Source of the DNA: Ignavibacteriota bacterium
Lineage (GTDB): Bacteria; Bacteroidota; Ignavibacteria; UBA10030; UBA6906
Direction of reading: 5' to 3'
Length of the DNA stretch: 49,390 bases
NCBI GenBank assembly: GCA_003157485.1
Contig: PMJQ01000108.1
Span: forward strand, 4,325-53,714
The translations under genes and the position numbers were made by a program. Every line of letters starts with the position of its first letter. Position 1 is the first letter of the stretch. Under the pieces are notes generated by a model. It was not told the origin of the DNA and did no database searches. It saw nothing but the letters and a program-made list of their open reading frames with translations. Positions 1 through 8,903 of this stretch are shown here, piece by piece.

Positions 1-834
1 CTGACGATGGGAAGCACCGGCGCCGGCGGCAGGAGCTTTGTGAGCGACCTTCTGCAGGCGGATCGCGGATCAATCATCTCGGCGGCCATCGGGGGCGTTG
101 TGTTCAACCTCTCCAATCTCCTTATCGTGGCGGCGATATCGGTTGCAGGGCTTTCTGTCGCTTTTCCGATCGGCGTGGGACTGGCTCTTGTGATCGGCGT
201 CGTTGTCAACTATGTGAAAGAACCCCGGGGGAACCCGCTTCTCCTGTTCGGCGGAGTTCTTCTCGTCGTGCTGGCGATGACCGTGAACGCAGTCGCCTCC
301 TCGAAAATGAGGGGAGCAAGAACGTCCTCTCCGGCAAAAGGGATCATCCTGTCTGTCCTCGCGGGAATCATCATGGGGTTTTTCTACAGGTTTGTGGCGG
401 ACAGCCTCACGCAGGATTTCGTGACACCTGAGCCCGGGAAACTCACCCCCTATTCAGCCGTTCTCGTTTTTTCCGTCGCCCTGTTTCTTTCGAACTTCGT
501 GTGGAACACATGGTTCATGTACAGGCCTGTAGATGGGAGCACGTCGACATACAGGGAATACGTCGTGAACGGGACGCTGAAGCGGCACCTGATCGGCATC
601 GCGGGGGGGCTCATATTCAACACCGGCTTTCTCTGTAATCTGATCGCCTCGGACAAGGCCGGACCGGCGATCTCGTACGGGCTGGGACAGGGAGCCACGA
701 TGATCGGTGCGGCATGGGGAGTTTTTGTATTCAAGGAATTCAGCGGCGCTCCCCCCGCGGTCTCCAGGTATCTGGCGGTCATGTTCATCACGTTCATAAT
801 CGGTCTGGGACTCATCGTGGCCGCGAAACTCTGA
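1..834 (+). CDS. DMT-superfamily (GRP/ureide-permease-like) transporter, 5'-truncated by window edge
   Basis: The reading frame is open from base 1, so the true start lies upstream; the first Met, at base 7, need not be the start. At least 275 residues are visible. They form a polytopic membrane protein with about eight hydrophobic helices, including segments near residues 24-45, 50-68, 78-97, 112-130, 150-170, 196-212, 228-242 and 255-275. The F-P-I-G-V-G-L-A-L stretch and the overall pattern resemble the glucose/ribose porter and ureide-permease branch of the drug/metabolite transporter superfamily, which usually has ten helices. The gene stops 23 bases before a ribokinase-family gene, so uptake of a pentose, nucleoside or similar compound through the inner membrane is a reasonable inference. 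The substrate cannot be read from the sequence. Annotation pipelines often label such proteins multidrug DMT permease, which I would not adopt. Confidence 0.75.
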   Translation: MTMGSTGAGGRSFVSDLLQADRGSIISAAIGGVVFNLSNLLIVAAISVAGLSVAFPIGVGLALVIGVVVNYVKEPRGNPLLLFGGVLLVVLAMTVNAVASSKMRGARTSSPAKGIILSVLAGIIMGFFYRFVADSLTQDFVTPEPGKLTPYSAVLVFSVALFLSNFVWNTWFMYRPVDGSTSTYREYVVNGTLKRHLIGIAGGLIFNTGFLCNLIASDKAGPAISYGLGQGATMIGAAWGVFVFKEFSGAPPAVSRYLAVMFITFIIGLGLIVAAKL

Positions 835-857
835 TCGTTCGCACGAGCGAAGGGATC

Positions 858-1805
858 ATGGACAAGAACATCGTTGTCATAGGGAGTTCCAATATCGACT
901 TCATCATGAAGATGCCGAGGCTCCCTGCCCTCGGCGAGACGGTCACCGATGCGGTTTTTATGCAGACGTTCGGGGGAAAAGGGGCCAACCAGGCGGTCGG
1001 GGCGGTCCGTGCCGGGGGGAGTGTGTACTTCGTCAATTGCGTCGGCGACGATGACGGCGGCATGCGTATGCTGGAGCATTTCAGGAAGGAAGGGATTCAT
1101 ACCGACTTCGTCTTTACGGAGAAGGGGATTGCGAGCGGTGCGGCGCTCGTGATGATAGGGGAACACGGTGCCAACTATCTCTCCGTTGCGCCCGGCGCCA
1201 ATTACAGGCTTACCCCGGGGCACATCGACAGGGTGGAAGAGCTGATCCGGAACGCCGCAATGGCGGTGCTCCAGTTTGAAATCCTCCCGGAGACCCTGAA
1301 GTATGCTCTTGACGTCTGCGAGAGGCACAGTGTTCGGGTCATGTGGAACTGCGCTCCGGCGCGGGAGATCGAAAAATCCTATCTCAGGAAAGTGACGATT
1401 CTCGTCGTCAATGAAACGGAGGCCGGCATGCTTTCCGGCATTCCTGTCGTCGCGAGAGGGTCGGCGGAAACCGCCGCGCAGGAATTGCTCCGTTCAGGGT
1501 GCGGGACGGTCGTCATTACGCTCGGCGCCGGGGGGGCATATGTCGCCTCCCGCGGCGAGTCAGACTGGATCCCCGCGTTCAGCGTCGATGCGGTCGACAC
1601 AACGGCGGCAGGGGACGTCTACTGCGGGTGCCTGGCGGTCGCCCTCGTGGAGGGACGCACGCTTGCCGAATCTGCGCGGTTCGCCGCCGCCGCAGCGGCG
1701 ATTTCCGTGACGCGTCTCGGGGCGCAGCCCTCCGCGCCATTCAGATCTGAAATAGACGAGTTCAGGAGTCGTCAGCCCGGGCCGGTCCGGGGGGGAGGGG
1801 CGTGA
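858..1805 (+). CDS. rbsK: PfkB-family carbohydrate kinase, ribokinase-like
   Basis: This 315-residue cytoplasmic kinase should phosphorylate a sugar, probably ribose or a related pentose or nucleoside, at a hydroxyl group with ATP. The N-terminal PfkB signature is present: G-S-S-N-I-D-F near residue 8 for sugar binding and G-G-K-G-A-N-Q-A near residue 39. The C-terminal signature reads D-T-T-A-A-G-D, with Ala replacing the more common Gly. The GD pair that holds the catalytic Asp and the anion hole is intact. The ATG at 858 has AAGGG five bases upstream and gives the normal ribokinase length; an upstream in-frame start at 714 would overlap the transporter and adds unrelated residues. The gene follows the transporter by 23 bases and overlaps or abuts the next oxidoreductase, so the three look co-transcribed. 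The exact sugar is not known. Confidence 0.85.
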   Translation: MDKNIVVIGSSNIDFIMKMPRLPALGETVTDAVFMQTFGGKGANQAVGAVRAGGSVYFVNCVGDDDGGMRMLEHFRKEGIHTDFVFTEKGIASGAALVMIGEHGANYLSVAPGANYRLTPGHIDRVEELIRNAAMAVLQFEILPETLKYALDVCERHSVRVMWNCAPAREIEKSYLRKVTILVVNETEAGMLSGIPVVARGSAETAAQELLRSGCGTVVITLGAGGAYVASRGESDWIPAFSVDAVDTTAAGDVYCGCLAVALVEGRTLAESARFAAAAAAISVTRLGAQPSAPFRSEIDEFRSRQPGPVRGGGA

Positions 1806-1807
1806 TC

Positions 1808-2947
1808 ATGTTCGCAGAATCCGTTGCAGCCCTCATTCGTTTGTGTGCCGCCCTGTGCATCGGAACGGGCTGCCTGTTCGCTGCGGGGCAGGAACATGCC
1901 TCACGGAATCCGCCCCTGCGCGTTTGCGTCGTGGGACTTGTTCACGGCCACGTGGCCGGTTTTTTTGACGCAGCGCTTCGCCGCACGGACCTGACGATCG
2001 CAGGCATCGCGGAGGCCGATACCGCCGTGAGCGGGAAGTACCGGAGGGCATACCGGCTTTCCGGAATCCGGATGTACCTCTCGAAGGAGGAAATGCTGGA
2101 AAAGGAACGGCCGGAGGCGGTTGTCGTTTTCTCCTCCACGTTCGATCACCGGGCTGCCGTGGAGCTCTGCAGCCGGCGCGGCATTCCCGTGATGATGGAG
2201 AAGCCTCTCGCCGTAACCCTCGATGACGCACGTGCGATCGCGAAAGCCGCCCGCGACGGCAACATCGTTGTTCTCGTCAATTATGAGACGACCTGGTATC
2301 CCAACACGCACGAGGTGTACCGCATCACGCACAGAAATGCACTGGGGGAAGTCCGGAAGCTCATCGCGCACGACGGGCACCGGGGGCCGAAGGAGATCGG
2401 CGTCGGCCCCGAATTTCTGGCCTGGCTCACCGATCCCGTCCTGAACGGGGGGGGAGCGCTGATGGATTTCGGGTGCTACGGGGCGAACCTGTTTACGTAC
2501 ATCATGGACAACCAGCGGCCGCTCGCGGTCACGGCCGTCACACAACAGCTCAAACCCGGGGTCTACACCCGTGTGGACGACGAGGCGACAATAATTCTCA
2601 CGTACCCCCGCGCCCAGGGGATAATCCAGGCGTCCTGGAACTGGCCGGCCGGCAGGAAGGATATTGAAGTGTACGGGGTCTCCGCCTCCGCGTGTACCGT
2701 CGGGCGGGATCGCATCCGTTTTCGTGAGGGGGACGAGGCTGAAAAAGAGATCGACGCTCCTTCACTGGGCACCCCTGTGGATGATCCGCTCTCTTACCTT
2801 ATCGGTGTCGTCCGCAGGCGGGTGTCCCCCTCGGGACTTTCATCCCTGGAAAACAACCTGATCGTGAGCGAGATTCTTGATGCAGCGCGCCGCTCAGCGG
2901 CCGCACATCAAACGATCCGCCTCGGCACAGATCAGGGTGAAAAGTGA
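1808..2947 (+). CDS. exported Gfo/Idh/MocA-family oxidoreductase
   Basis: The 379-residue product begins with a signal-like hydrophobic segment (residues 1-25), followed by an NAD(P)-binding Rossmann fold starting at L-R-V-C-V-V-G-L-V-H-G-H. The M-M-E-K-P-L-A-V-T stretch matches the conserved E-K-P motif that closes the cofactor domain of the Gfo/Idh/MocA family. The C-terminal half (G-G-A-L-M-D-F-G-C-Y onward) is the family's substrate-binding beta-sheet domain. Members oxidise or reduce sugars and inositols. The ATG at 1808 has GGAGGGG about seven bases upstream; a GTG at 1802 overlapping the kinase stop is the alternative. An export signal on this fold occurs in FCB and planctomycete sugar clusters, where the enzyme may work in the periplasm with bound cofactor. 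Its substrate is unknown; the neighbouring GH28 enzyme suggests a plant sugar. Confidence 0.8.
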   Translation: MFAESVAALIRLCAALCIGTGCLFAAGQEHASRNPPLRVCVVGLVHGHVAGFFDAALRRTDLTIAGIAEADTAVSGKYRRAYRLSGIRMYLSKEEMLEKERPEAVVVFSSTFDHRAAVELCSRRGIPVMMEKPLAVTLDDARAIAKAARDGNIVVLVNYETTWYPNTHEVYRITHRNALGEVRKLIAHDGHRGPKEIGVGPEFLAWLTDPVLNGGGALMDFGCYGANLFTYIMDNQRPLAVTAVTQQLKPGVYTRVDDEATIILTYPRAQGIIQASWNWPAGRKDIEVYGVSASACTVGRDRIRFREGDEAEKEIDAPSLGTPVDDPLSYLIGVVRRRVSPSGLSSLENNLIVSEILDAARRSAAAHQTIRLGTDQGEK

Positions 2948-2980
2948 CAATCACCTCCCTCCCTGGCTGACGGAGCTCTC

Positions 2981-4576
2981 ATGAGATCTGCACTTCTCAT
3001 CCCGTTTTCCCTTTTCACCGCGCTTGTTCTTGCCGCTGCGCCTCTTCCGCCGCAAGCGGGCACGCCGGCGCCCCGGCACGGGCCGGGCGGGGACCCCGTT
3101 GCAGGGGGGGGCATATTTGACGTCAGATCGTTCGGGGCCGTCGGCGATGGAAAGACGGTCGATGGCGCCGCCATCAATCTGGCAATCGAGTCCGCAGCCG
3201 GCGCAGGGGGAGGGACAGTCCGGTTTCCGGCCGGGAGGTATCTCTCCGGCTCCATCCGCCTCAGAAGCAACGTCGGGCTCTATCTCAGCCACGGCGCCAT
3301 TCTGGAGGCCGCGCTCCCTTCGGCAGCTCCGTACGACCCCCCGGAGCCGAACGAGTGGTTCCCCTACCAGGACTTCGGGCACAGCCACTGGCACAACAGC
3401 CTCATCTGGGGCGAGGAGATCCAGAACGTCTCCATCACAGGTCCCGGGCGTATCGACGGCAGGGGACTGAGCAGGGGGTTTGAGAACGGAAAATACGGCG
3501 ACCCCCCCCCGGGGACGGGGAACAAGGCGATCGCGCTGAAAAACTGCCACAACGTGACGCTGAGGGACTTTGCCGTCCTGCACGGAGGGCACTTCGCGAT
3601 ACTTGCGACGGGGGTCGACAATCTGACAATCGATAATCTCCTTATCGACACAAACAGGGACGGCATGGATATCGATTGCTGCCGAAACGTCCGCGTCACC
3701 GGCTGCTCCGTGAACTCCCCGTGGGACGATGCGATCTGCCTGAAAAGCAGCTACGGGCTCGGGCGCGCGAGGGCGACTGAGAACGTGACTGTGGCGAATT
3801 GCTATGTCACCGGGGGATACGTTGAAGGTACGCTCCTGGACGGAACAGAGCAGAGTGCCCCCTCCGGCTACGCGGGGTTCACAGGAAGAATCAAGTTCGG
3901 CACCGAATCGAACGGCGGATTCAAAAACATCGTGGTCACAAACTGCGTTTTTGAAAACTGCGGCGGTCTCGCAATCGAGAGCGTCGACGGAGGCGTGATT
4001 GAGGATGTCGCGATCGATAACATCACGATGAGGAACGTCGTAAATTCCCCGATATTCATACGGCTCGGAAAGCGGGCGCGCGGTCCTGACAGCCCCCCTG
4101 CGGGAGTCATCCGGCGCATCGCGATAAGCAACGTTGTCGTCTCCGGCGCTCACCGCCGGCTCGGCTCCATCATCAGCGGGATTCCCGGCCGGCCCGTCGA
4201 ACAGGTCAGCATACGCAGCATGCGCGTTCTCTCTGAGGGAGGAGGGACGGCGCTCGACGCGGCACTCCGCGTCCCTGAAAAAGAGGCCGACTATCCCGAA
4301 CCGGACATGTTCGGGACAATCCCTTCGTTCGGTTTTTTCATCCGCCACGCTTCGGACGTGGAGCTCACGGATGTGGACATACGGACGGAGAATCCCGATC
4401 TCAGGCCCGCGTTCGTTCTCGAGGACGTGGCCGGAGCGGAGTTCGTGCATGTCCGGTGGAGTCGGAGTCCTTCCGCACCGTCGTTCTCCCTCGACAGCGT
4501 CACCGGCTTCACGACCCGGCTCTGCACGCCTGCGGGGGACATGCACATGGACCGCGTGGACAAGAGACAATTTTAG
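2981..4576 (+). CDS. secreted glycoside hydrolase family 28 (polygalacturonase-like) enzyme
   Basis: This 531-residue enzyme has a signal peptide (about residues 1-20). Next comes F-D-V-R-S-F-G-A-V-G-D-G, the usual opening of bacterial GH28 proteins, and then a right-handed parallel beta-helix seen as repeated N-V-T / I-D-N-I-T turns. Three catalytic Asp candidates are in place: D227 in N-R-D-G-M-D and D249/D250 in W-D-D-A-I-C-L-K-S. The I-K-F-G-T-E-S-N-G-G stretch corresponds to the substrate-binding strand that reads K-x-G-T-E-S in bacterial family members. GH28 enzymes hydrolyse alpha-1,4 links in pectic polygalacturonan or rhamnogalacturonan by inversion. A role in pectin or galacturonoside breakdown outside the cytoplasm is inferred; the position next to sugar oxidoreductase and glycosidase genes fits. 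Exo versus endo action cannot be told. Confidence 0.87.
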   Translation: MRSALLIPFSLFTALVLAAAPLPPQAGTPAPRHGPGGDPVAGGGIFDVRSFGAVGDGKTVDGAAINLAIESAAGAGGGTVRFPAGRYLSGSIRLRSNVGLYLSHGAILEAALPSAAPYDPPEPNEWFPYQDFGHSHWHNSLIWGEEIQNVSITGPGRIDGRGLSRGFENGKYGDPPPGTGNKAIALKNCHNVTLRDFAVLHGGHFAILATGVDNLTIDNLLIDTNRDGMDIDCCRNVRVTGCSVNSPWDDAICLKSSYGLGRARATENVTVANCYVTGGYVEGTLLDGTEQSAPSGYAGFTGRIKFGTESNGGFKNIVVTNCVFENCGGLAIESVDGGVIEDVAIDNITMRNVVNSPIFIRLGKRARGPDSPPAGVIRRIAISNVVVSGAHRRLGSIISGIPGRPVEQVSIRSMRVLSEGGGTALDAALRVPEKEADYPEPDMFGTIPSFGFFIRHASDVELTDVDIRTENPDLRPAFVLEDVAGAEFVHVRWSRSPSAPSFSLDSVTGFTTRLCTPAGDMHMDRVDKRQF

Positions 4577-4603
4577 ATCACAGGAAAGAGGTGCGAAAGA
4601 CAC

Positions 4604-5743
4604 ATGCGAATTCCCCTAATGTTCCTGAACGTTTTCGTCCTTTCCGTCGGCGTGCTTCATGCGCAGGCGCCGGACCATCCCACTCTTCCGCTTGGGTCCC
4701 GGGCGCCCGACTTCAGCCTTCCGGGCGTCGACGGGCGGACCTATTCACTCAAAGACTTTGCCGGCGCAAAAGTCCTTGCCGTGATATTCACGTGCGATCA
4801 CTGCCCGACGGCGCAGGCGTACGAGGATCGGATCAAGAGGCTCGTGAAGGAATACAGCTCCCGGGGTGTCGCCTTTGTCGCCATCAATCCGAACAATCCC
4901 GCGGCGGTCAGGCTCGACGAACTCGGCTACACCGACCTTGACGACACATTTGAGTCGATGAAGATCCGCGCCGCGGACCGCCGTTTCAACTTCCCTTATC
5001 TTGATGACGGTCCGACCGAATCGGTTGCCCGTCTCTACGGGCCTGTCGCAACTCCCCACGTGTTCCTCTTCGACGGCGGGCGGCGGCTCAGGTTTCAGGG
5101 GCGCATTGATGATTCCGAGCGCGAAGAGCTGGCGAAGAATTTCGACACGCGCAACGCACTCGAGGCGCTCCTCGCCGGCCGGGAGCCGGCCGTGAAGGAG
5201 ACGATGGTGTTCGGATGTTCGATAAAGTGGGCGGAAAAGGCCGGATCGAACCGCCAGTGGATGGTCAAGGTGCACGGCGAGCCTGTGACTCTGGAGACTG
5301 CGGACAGCGCCGCCCTTCGGGAGTTGCGCGCCGGGAAGTCGGGAAAAATCCGCGTTGTCAACGTCTGGGCGACATGGTGCGGGCCGTGTGTTGCAGAATT
5401 CGACGATCTCATGGAAACGAATCTGCGGTTCCGGCACCGCGATTTCGAGCTTGTCACCGTCGCGGCCCAGTTTCCCGATGAGAAGGAGCGGGTGCTGAAA
5501 TTTCTCCAGCGCCATCATGCGTCGACGAGAAATCTTCTCTTCGGCGTGAACGACAAATACAGTCTCATGGCGGCGCTCGATCCCGAATGGACCGGCGCCA
5601 TTCCGCACACGATCGTGTTCGGGACCGACGGGGAGGTGCTCTACCGTCAGACGGGGGAACTGGACTTCCTCGCGCTCCGGCGGGCCGTCGTCCCGGCCCT
5701 CAATGCTCTTGCCCCGTGGGGCGGGCTGAGTCCCGTCAGGTGA
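4604..5743 (+). CDS. secreted two-domain thioredoxin-fold (redoxin) protein
   Basis: The 379-residue product has a signal peptide (M-R-I-P-L to about residue 22) and two thioredoxin-like domains. The first (about residues 28-190) is AhpC/TSA-like, opening with L-G-S-R-A-P-D-F-S-L-P and carrying C64-D-H-C67 in a C-x-x-C-P-T-A-Q setting. The second (about residues 225-375) is TlpA/ResA-like, with W-A-T-W-C-G-P-C giving the redox pair C259/C262 and a cis-Pro-like A-I-P-H-T strand further on. Both active sites look intact, so the protein should exchange disulfides in the periplasm. Partners are unknown. It sits between two glycosidase genes without clear functional logic, which is common for such proteins in FCB genomes. 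The ATG at 4604 has GAGGTG upstream and a normal export signal. Confidence 0.82.
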   Translation: MRIPLMFLNVFVLSVGVLHAQAPDHPTLPLGSRAPDFSLPGVDGRTYSLKDFAGAKVLAVIFTCDHCPTAQAYEDRIKRLVKEYSSRGVAFVAINPNNPAAVRLDELGYTDLDDTFESMKIRAADRRFNFPYLDDGPTESVARLYGPVATPHVFLFDGGRRLRFQGRIDDSEREELAKNFDTRNALEALLAGREPAVKETMVFGCSIKWAEKAGSNRQWMVKVHGEPVTLETADSAALRELRAGKSGKIRVVNVWATWCGPCVAEFDDLMETNLRFRHRDFELVTVAAQFPDEKERVLKFLQRHHASTRNLLFGVNDKYSLMAALDPEWTGAIPHTIVFGTDGEVLYRQTGELDFLALRRAVVPALNALAPWGGLSPVR

Positions 5744-5798
5744 ATCGGGCCCTCCTGCAGAGGGTATTCTTCGTGATCATCACACAGCGAGAACAACA

Positions 5799-8700
5799 AT
5801 GAACTCAGGTCGCTCCACGTGGAAACACTTCGTTCGGAGAGGTACCGCGCTCGCCTGCTTCTCCCTGCTCGCGGCGATTCAGGCTCCGGGAGGCGTCTAC
5901 GTCTTTTTCGAAAAGGGATTCCCTTCCGTTGAGAACAGCGCGATCTCCCGTGCGGCGCTCGAACGCGCTCTTGCCCCGCTGGAGCCCCGGTTCATCGGGC
6001 TCGGCGACTTGCAGAAGGGAACACGGCCGGGAGAGGGGGATCTCCTGATCCTCCCTTACGGGTCCGCATTCCCGGCTGATGCGTGGACGGCGATACGGCG
6101 CCAGATCGTCGACGGCAATCTTCTCGTTCTGGGGGGCCGTCCCCTCTGCGTGCCGGTCTTCGGTGACAGTCTCGGATGGCGGGCCGATCCCCCGACCTTC
6201 GCCTACGCGCGGAGTGCGGGGATAGAGGACTCGTACGAGGCGCCGCAGCACGGTCCATGGACGATCCGGTGGGAAGAGGATGCGGTGTTTTTTGAAGGAT
6301 GCGCGGTGAATCCCCGGCGCGTGTTTGTCAACGCGGGGCGGAGCGGGAGGTACCGCGGGCTCGGTCTTCTCGTAGACGGACGAGGGAACAGGCTGGCCGC
6401 ACCCGCCGTCGCGGACGATATCGTTGGGGGCGGGCGTCCCCCCCACAGACGGGTCTATCTCAGTTTTGACGCCGATCAGGCCTACTGGGGTTCGGAGGAC
6501 GGCATTGCACTCATGCGCCGGGCCGCACGCTATGCTTCGCTCGGCGGCGTCCGGCTCTGGCTCGACTTTCAGAACCTCACTGTTGATGCGGGAGAGCCCG
6601 TTTCGGGTGCGGTGGATCTTGTCAGAAGAGGGGAGCCAGCGGTTCTCACCGTCGATTTCCTCTCCGGCACAAAGGTCCTCGCGTCCAAGACATTCGACTG
6701 CGGGAATCTGCTCCACGAGGAGATCCGGTGCGCGCTCTCGGGAAATGCGCACGGTCTCATCACTGTCCGCGCTACCCTCTCCTCGGGAGATACGATGCTC
6801 GAACGGTATACCTCCGGTGTCGCCGTTCACGATGCATCCCTTCTCCGGTCCGGAGCGCACCTCGAACCGGGACGAGACTATTTCCGGCTTGACGGAAAAC
6901 CGTATCTGATGGTCGGGACGAACTATTTTTCCACGGATCTCTATACGCGGTCGTTCTTCGTCGGCGGGAGCATCGGTGGAAACGCGTGGGTCTGGGAGCG
7001 TGATTTCGCCGAGATGGAACGACTGGGGCTTACTGCAGTCCGCACGGGGATCTGGCTCAACCGCGAACGCTATCTGGACGTGGTGAGCGGCGCTGCGGAC
7101 GAACGGCTCCTGCGGGCAATCGAATCGTACCTCCTTGCGGCGGCCCGTCATCACGTGCAGGTCATATTTACGTTCTTTGCATTTGATCCCCAGCTTGAAT
7201 TGCACGAAGGGGAGGAAGGGGACGGTGAACGTCACACCCCCGTGCCCAATCCTTACCTTGACCCGGCGGCCATTGAATCGGAGGGGGCGTACGTCCGCGC
7301 CGTCGCCTCCCGGTTCCGCGATGTGCCGTTCCTGAGCTACGACCTTATCAACGAACCGAGCGTCTCGAATCCGGGGCGTCTCTGGAAAGGGAACACCCCC
7401 AACGGGGATCCGGTGGAGGTCGCTGCGTGGCACGAATGGCTCGGGAAAAAATACGGGACGGCGGAAAGTCTCGCCGTCGCCTGGCATACTACCCCGGCCG
7501 AAATCGGCGCGCCTGACAGGGTTCCCCTCCCCGCCTTTGCAGACCTGGATCTCTCTCGCTCGGGCAATCTGAGAACCGTGCGGGCGCTCGATTATAATCT
7601 CTTTGCCCAGGAGCTTTTCTGCAGGTGGGCCGACAGCATGATTGCGGCGATACGCTCCGCGGGAGCCCGCCAGCCTGTCACGGTGGGACAGGATGAAGGG
7701 GGGGTGACCGACCGGGTCCTGAATCAGTTCTGGGCGGCGTCCGCCGTCAGCTTCACCGTGGACCACACGTGGTGGCGGGATGACGCGCTTCTCTGGAATT
7801 CCATCGCTGCGAAGACGCCTGACAAACCCAACATCATCGGTGAAACGGGGCCGCAGCCCGTCTGGGGGATGGACGGGGCATGGCGCTGGGATGACGTGCA
7901 GGGCCTTGGGCTTGAGGAGAGGAAACTGGTTCTCGGCTTTGCCGCCGCGAACACCGGGATACTCCACTGGGACTGGTCGCGCGACGAGGATTACAGCCTC
8001 CTGCGGCGTGACGGTTCATACAAGCTGTGGCTGGATGCGCTCGCCGGGATCGGGGCGTTTGCCCGTGCAGCGGAGCCGTACGCATCGGAATCGGTTCGCC
8101 CCGACGTGGCGCTTGTCCTGCCGCAGTCGCTTCAGCTCTCCACGTTCGGGAGCTGGGGACTGGCGGTTCAGCAGAATGCCGTTCGCGCGCTGTACAACTA
8201 CGCCAGGGGGAGCGCCCTCGCAGTCGGCGAATACCAGCTCGGGCGCATGCCCCAGGCGAAGCTCATCATCGTGCCTGCCCCGTGGGTGATGCGCCAGGAA
8301 TCGTGGGATCTCCTGATGGGGAGAGTCCGCGCCGGAGCGACGCTTCTGGTGTCGGGGAGGATAGACGCGGACGAACACTGGAGGGGTGTTCCGGGACGAA
8401 CGAAGGACTGGAACACGGAATACCGTCCCGCGGCGATGACGGCGAGGGAGGCACAGGTGACGTGGCCTGGAGGAAACGCCAGGCTCAGTTACAGCGGGGA
8501 CAGGACAACGTATGCCGAACAGGGGATGCTGGGCGGAGGGCGGACGTTCGCCGAGATCACGCTCGGTGCCGGCCGCATACTCTACTTTGCGGATCCCCTT
8601 GAGCTTGCGGATCAGACTGAAGCGATCGGGCGCATCTACGGGTACGCCATGAAGCGCGCGGGAGTGGCCGCTCCGTACGTGACTGCGTGCGACGATCCGG

Positions 8701-8897
8701 GGATACTTATCTGTCCCACCCGGCTGCCGGACGCCACGCTCTACGTTCTGACGTCCGAGAGCGCGGTGAGCGAAAACGTCGCGTTCAGGGACAACCTGAG
8801 CGGAACGGACGTACAGGTGAACATCTCTCCGGGAAGAGGCGCCCTTCTTCTTGTGGGGCGCGACGGACGGATTCCTGCGTCGTACAATACAAAGTAG
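5799..8897 (+). CDS. large secreted clan GH-A glycoside hydrolase (GH5/GH42-like)
   Basis: The product has 1032 residues. A signal peptide (about 1-31) is followed by an N-terminal region with a glutamine-amidotransferase-like or beta-sandwich character (about 35-370). From Y-F-R-L-D-G-K-P-Y onward (about residue 365) lies a TIM-barrel glycosidase domain. Y-D-L-I-N-E-P places the acid/base Glu at E519, and I-I-G-E-T-G-P places the likely nucleophile at E682, the order and spacing expected for clan GH-A. A C-terminal region (about 765 onward) looks like the beta-galactosidase trimerisation or amidotransferase-like fold (V-A-L-V-L-P ... R-A-G-A-T-L-L-V-S-G). It probably cleaves beta-galactosides or related beta-linked sugars. 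The family number is not settled by eye. It ends six bases from a convergent gene on the other strand. Confidence 0.78.
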   Translation: MNSGRSTWKHFVRRGTALACFSLLAAIQAPGGVYVFFEKGFPSVENSAISRAALERALAPLEPRFIGLGDLQKGTRPGEGDLLILPYGSAFPADAWTAIRRQIVDGNLLVLGGRPLCVPVFGDSLGWRADPPTFAYARSAGIEDSYEAPQHGPWTIRWEEDAVFFEGCAVNPRRVFVNAGRSGRYRGLGLLVDGRGNRLAAPAVADDIVGGGRPPHRRVYLSFDADQAYWGSEDGIALMRRAARYASLGGVRLWLDFQNLTVDAGEPVSGAVDLVRRGEPAVLTVDFLSGTKVLASKTFDCGNLLHEEIRCALSGNAHGLITVRATLSSGDTMLERYTSGVAVHDASLLRSGAHLEPGRDYFRLDGKPYLMVGTNYFSTDLYTRSFFVGGSIGGNAWVWERDFAEMERLGLTAVRTGIWLNRERYLDVVSGAADERLLRAIESYLLAAARHHVQVIFTFFAFDPQLELHEGEEGDGERHTPVPNPYLDPAAIESEGAYVRAVASRFRDVPFLSYDLINEPSVSNPGRLWKGNTPNGDPVEVAAWHEWLGKKYGTAESLAVAWHTTPAEIGAPDRVPLPAFADLDLSRSGNLRTVRALDYNLFAQELFCRWADSMIAAIRSAGARQPVTVGQDEGGVTDRVLNQFWAASAVSFTVDHTWWRDDALLWNSIAAKTPDKPNIIGETGPQPVWGMDGAWRWDDVQGLGLEERKLVLGFAAANTGILHWDWSRDEDYSLLRRDGSYKLWLDALAGIGAFARAAEPYASESVRPDVALVLPQSLQLSTFGSWGLAVQQNAVRALYNYARGSALAVGEYQLGRMPQAKLIIVPAPWVMRQESWDLLMGRVRAGATLLVSGRIDADEHWRGVPGRTKDWNTEYRPAAMTAREAQVTWPGGNARLSYSGDRTTYAEQGMLGGGRTFAEITLGAGRILYFADPLELADQTEAIGRIYGYAMKRAGVAAPYVTACDDPGILICPTRLPDATLYVLTSESAVSENVAFRDNLSGTDVQVNISPGRGALLLVGRDGRIPASYNTK

Positions 8898-8903
8898 CGT
8901 GCT

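Noticed and set aside
5805-7967. 720-codon open frame on the minus strand
   Set aside because: It is a shadow of the large glycosidase gene; no start signal or family motif was seen.
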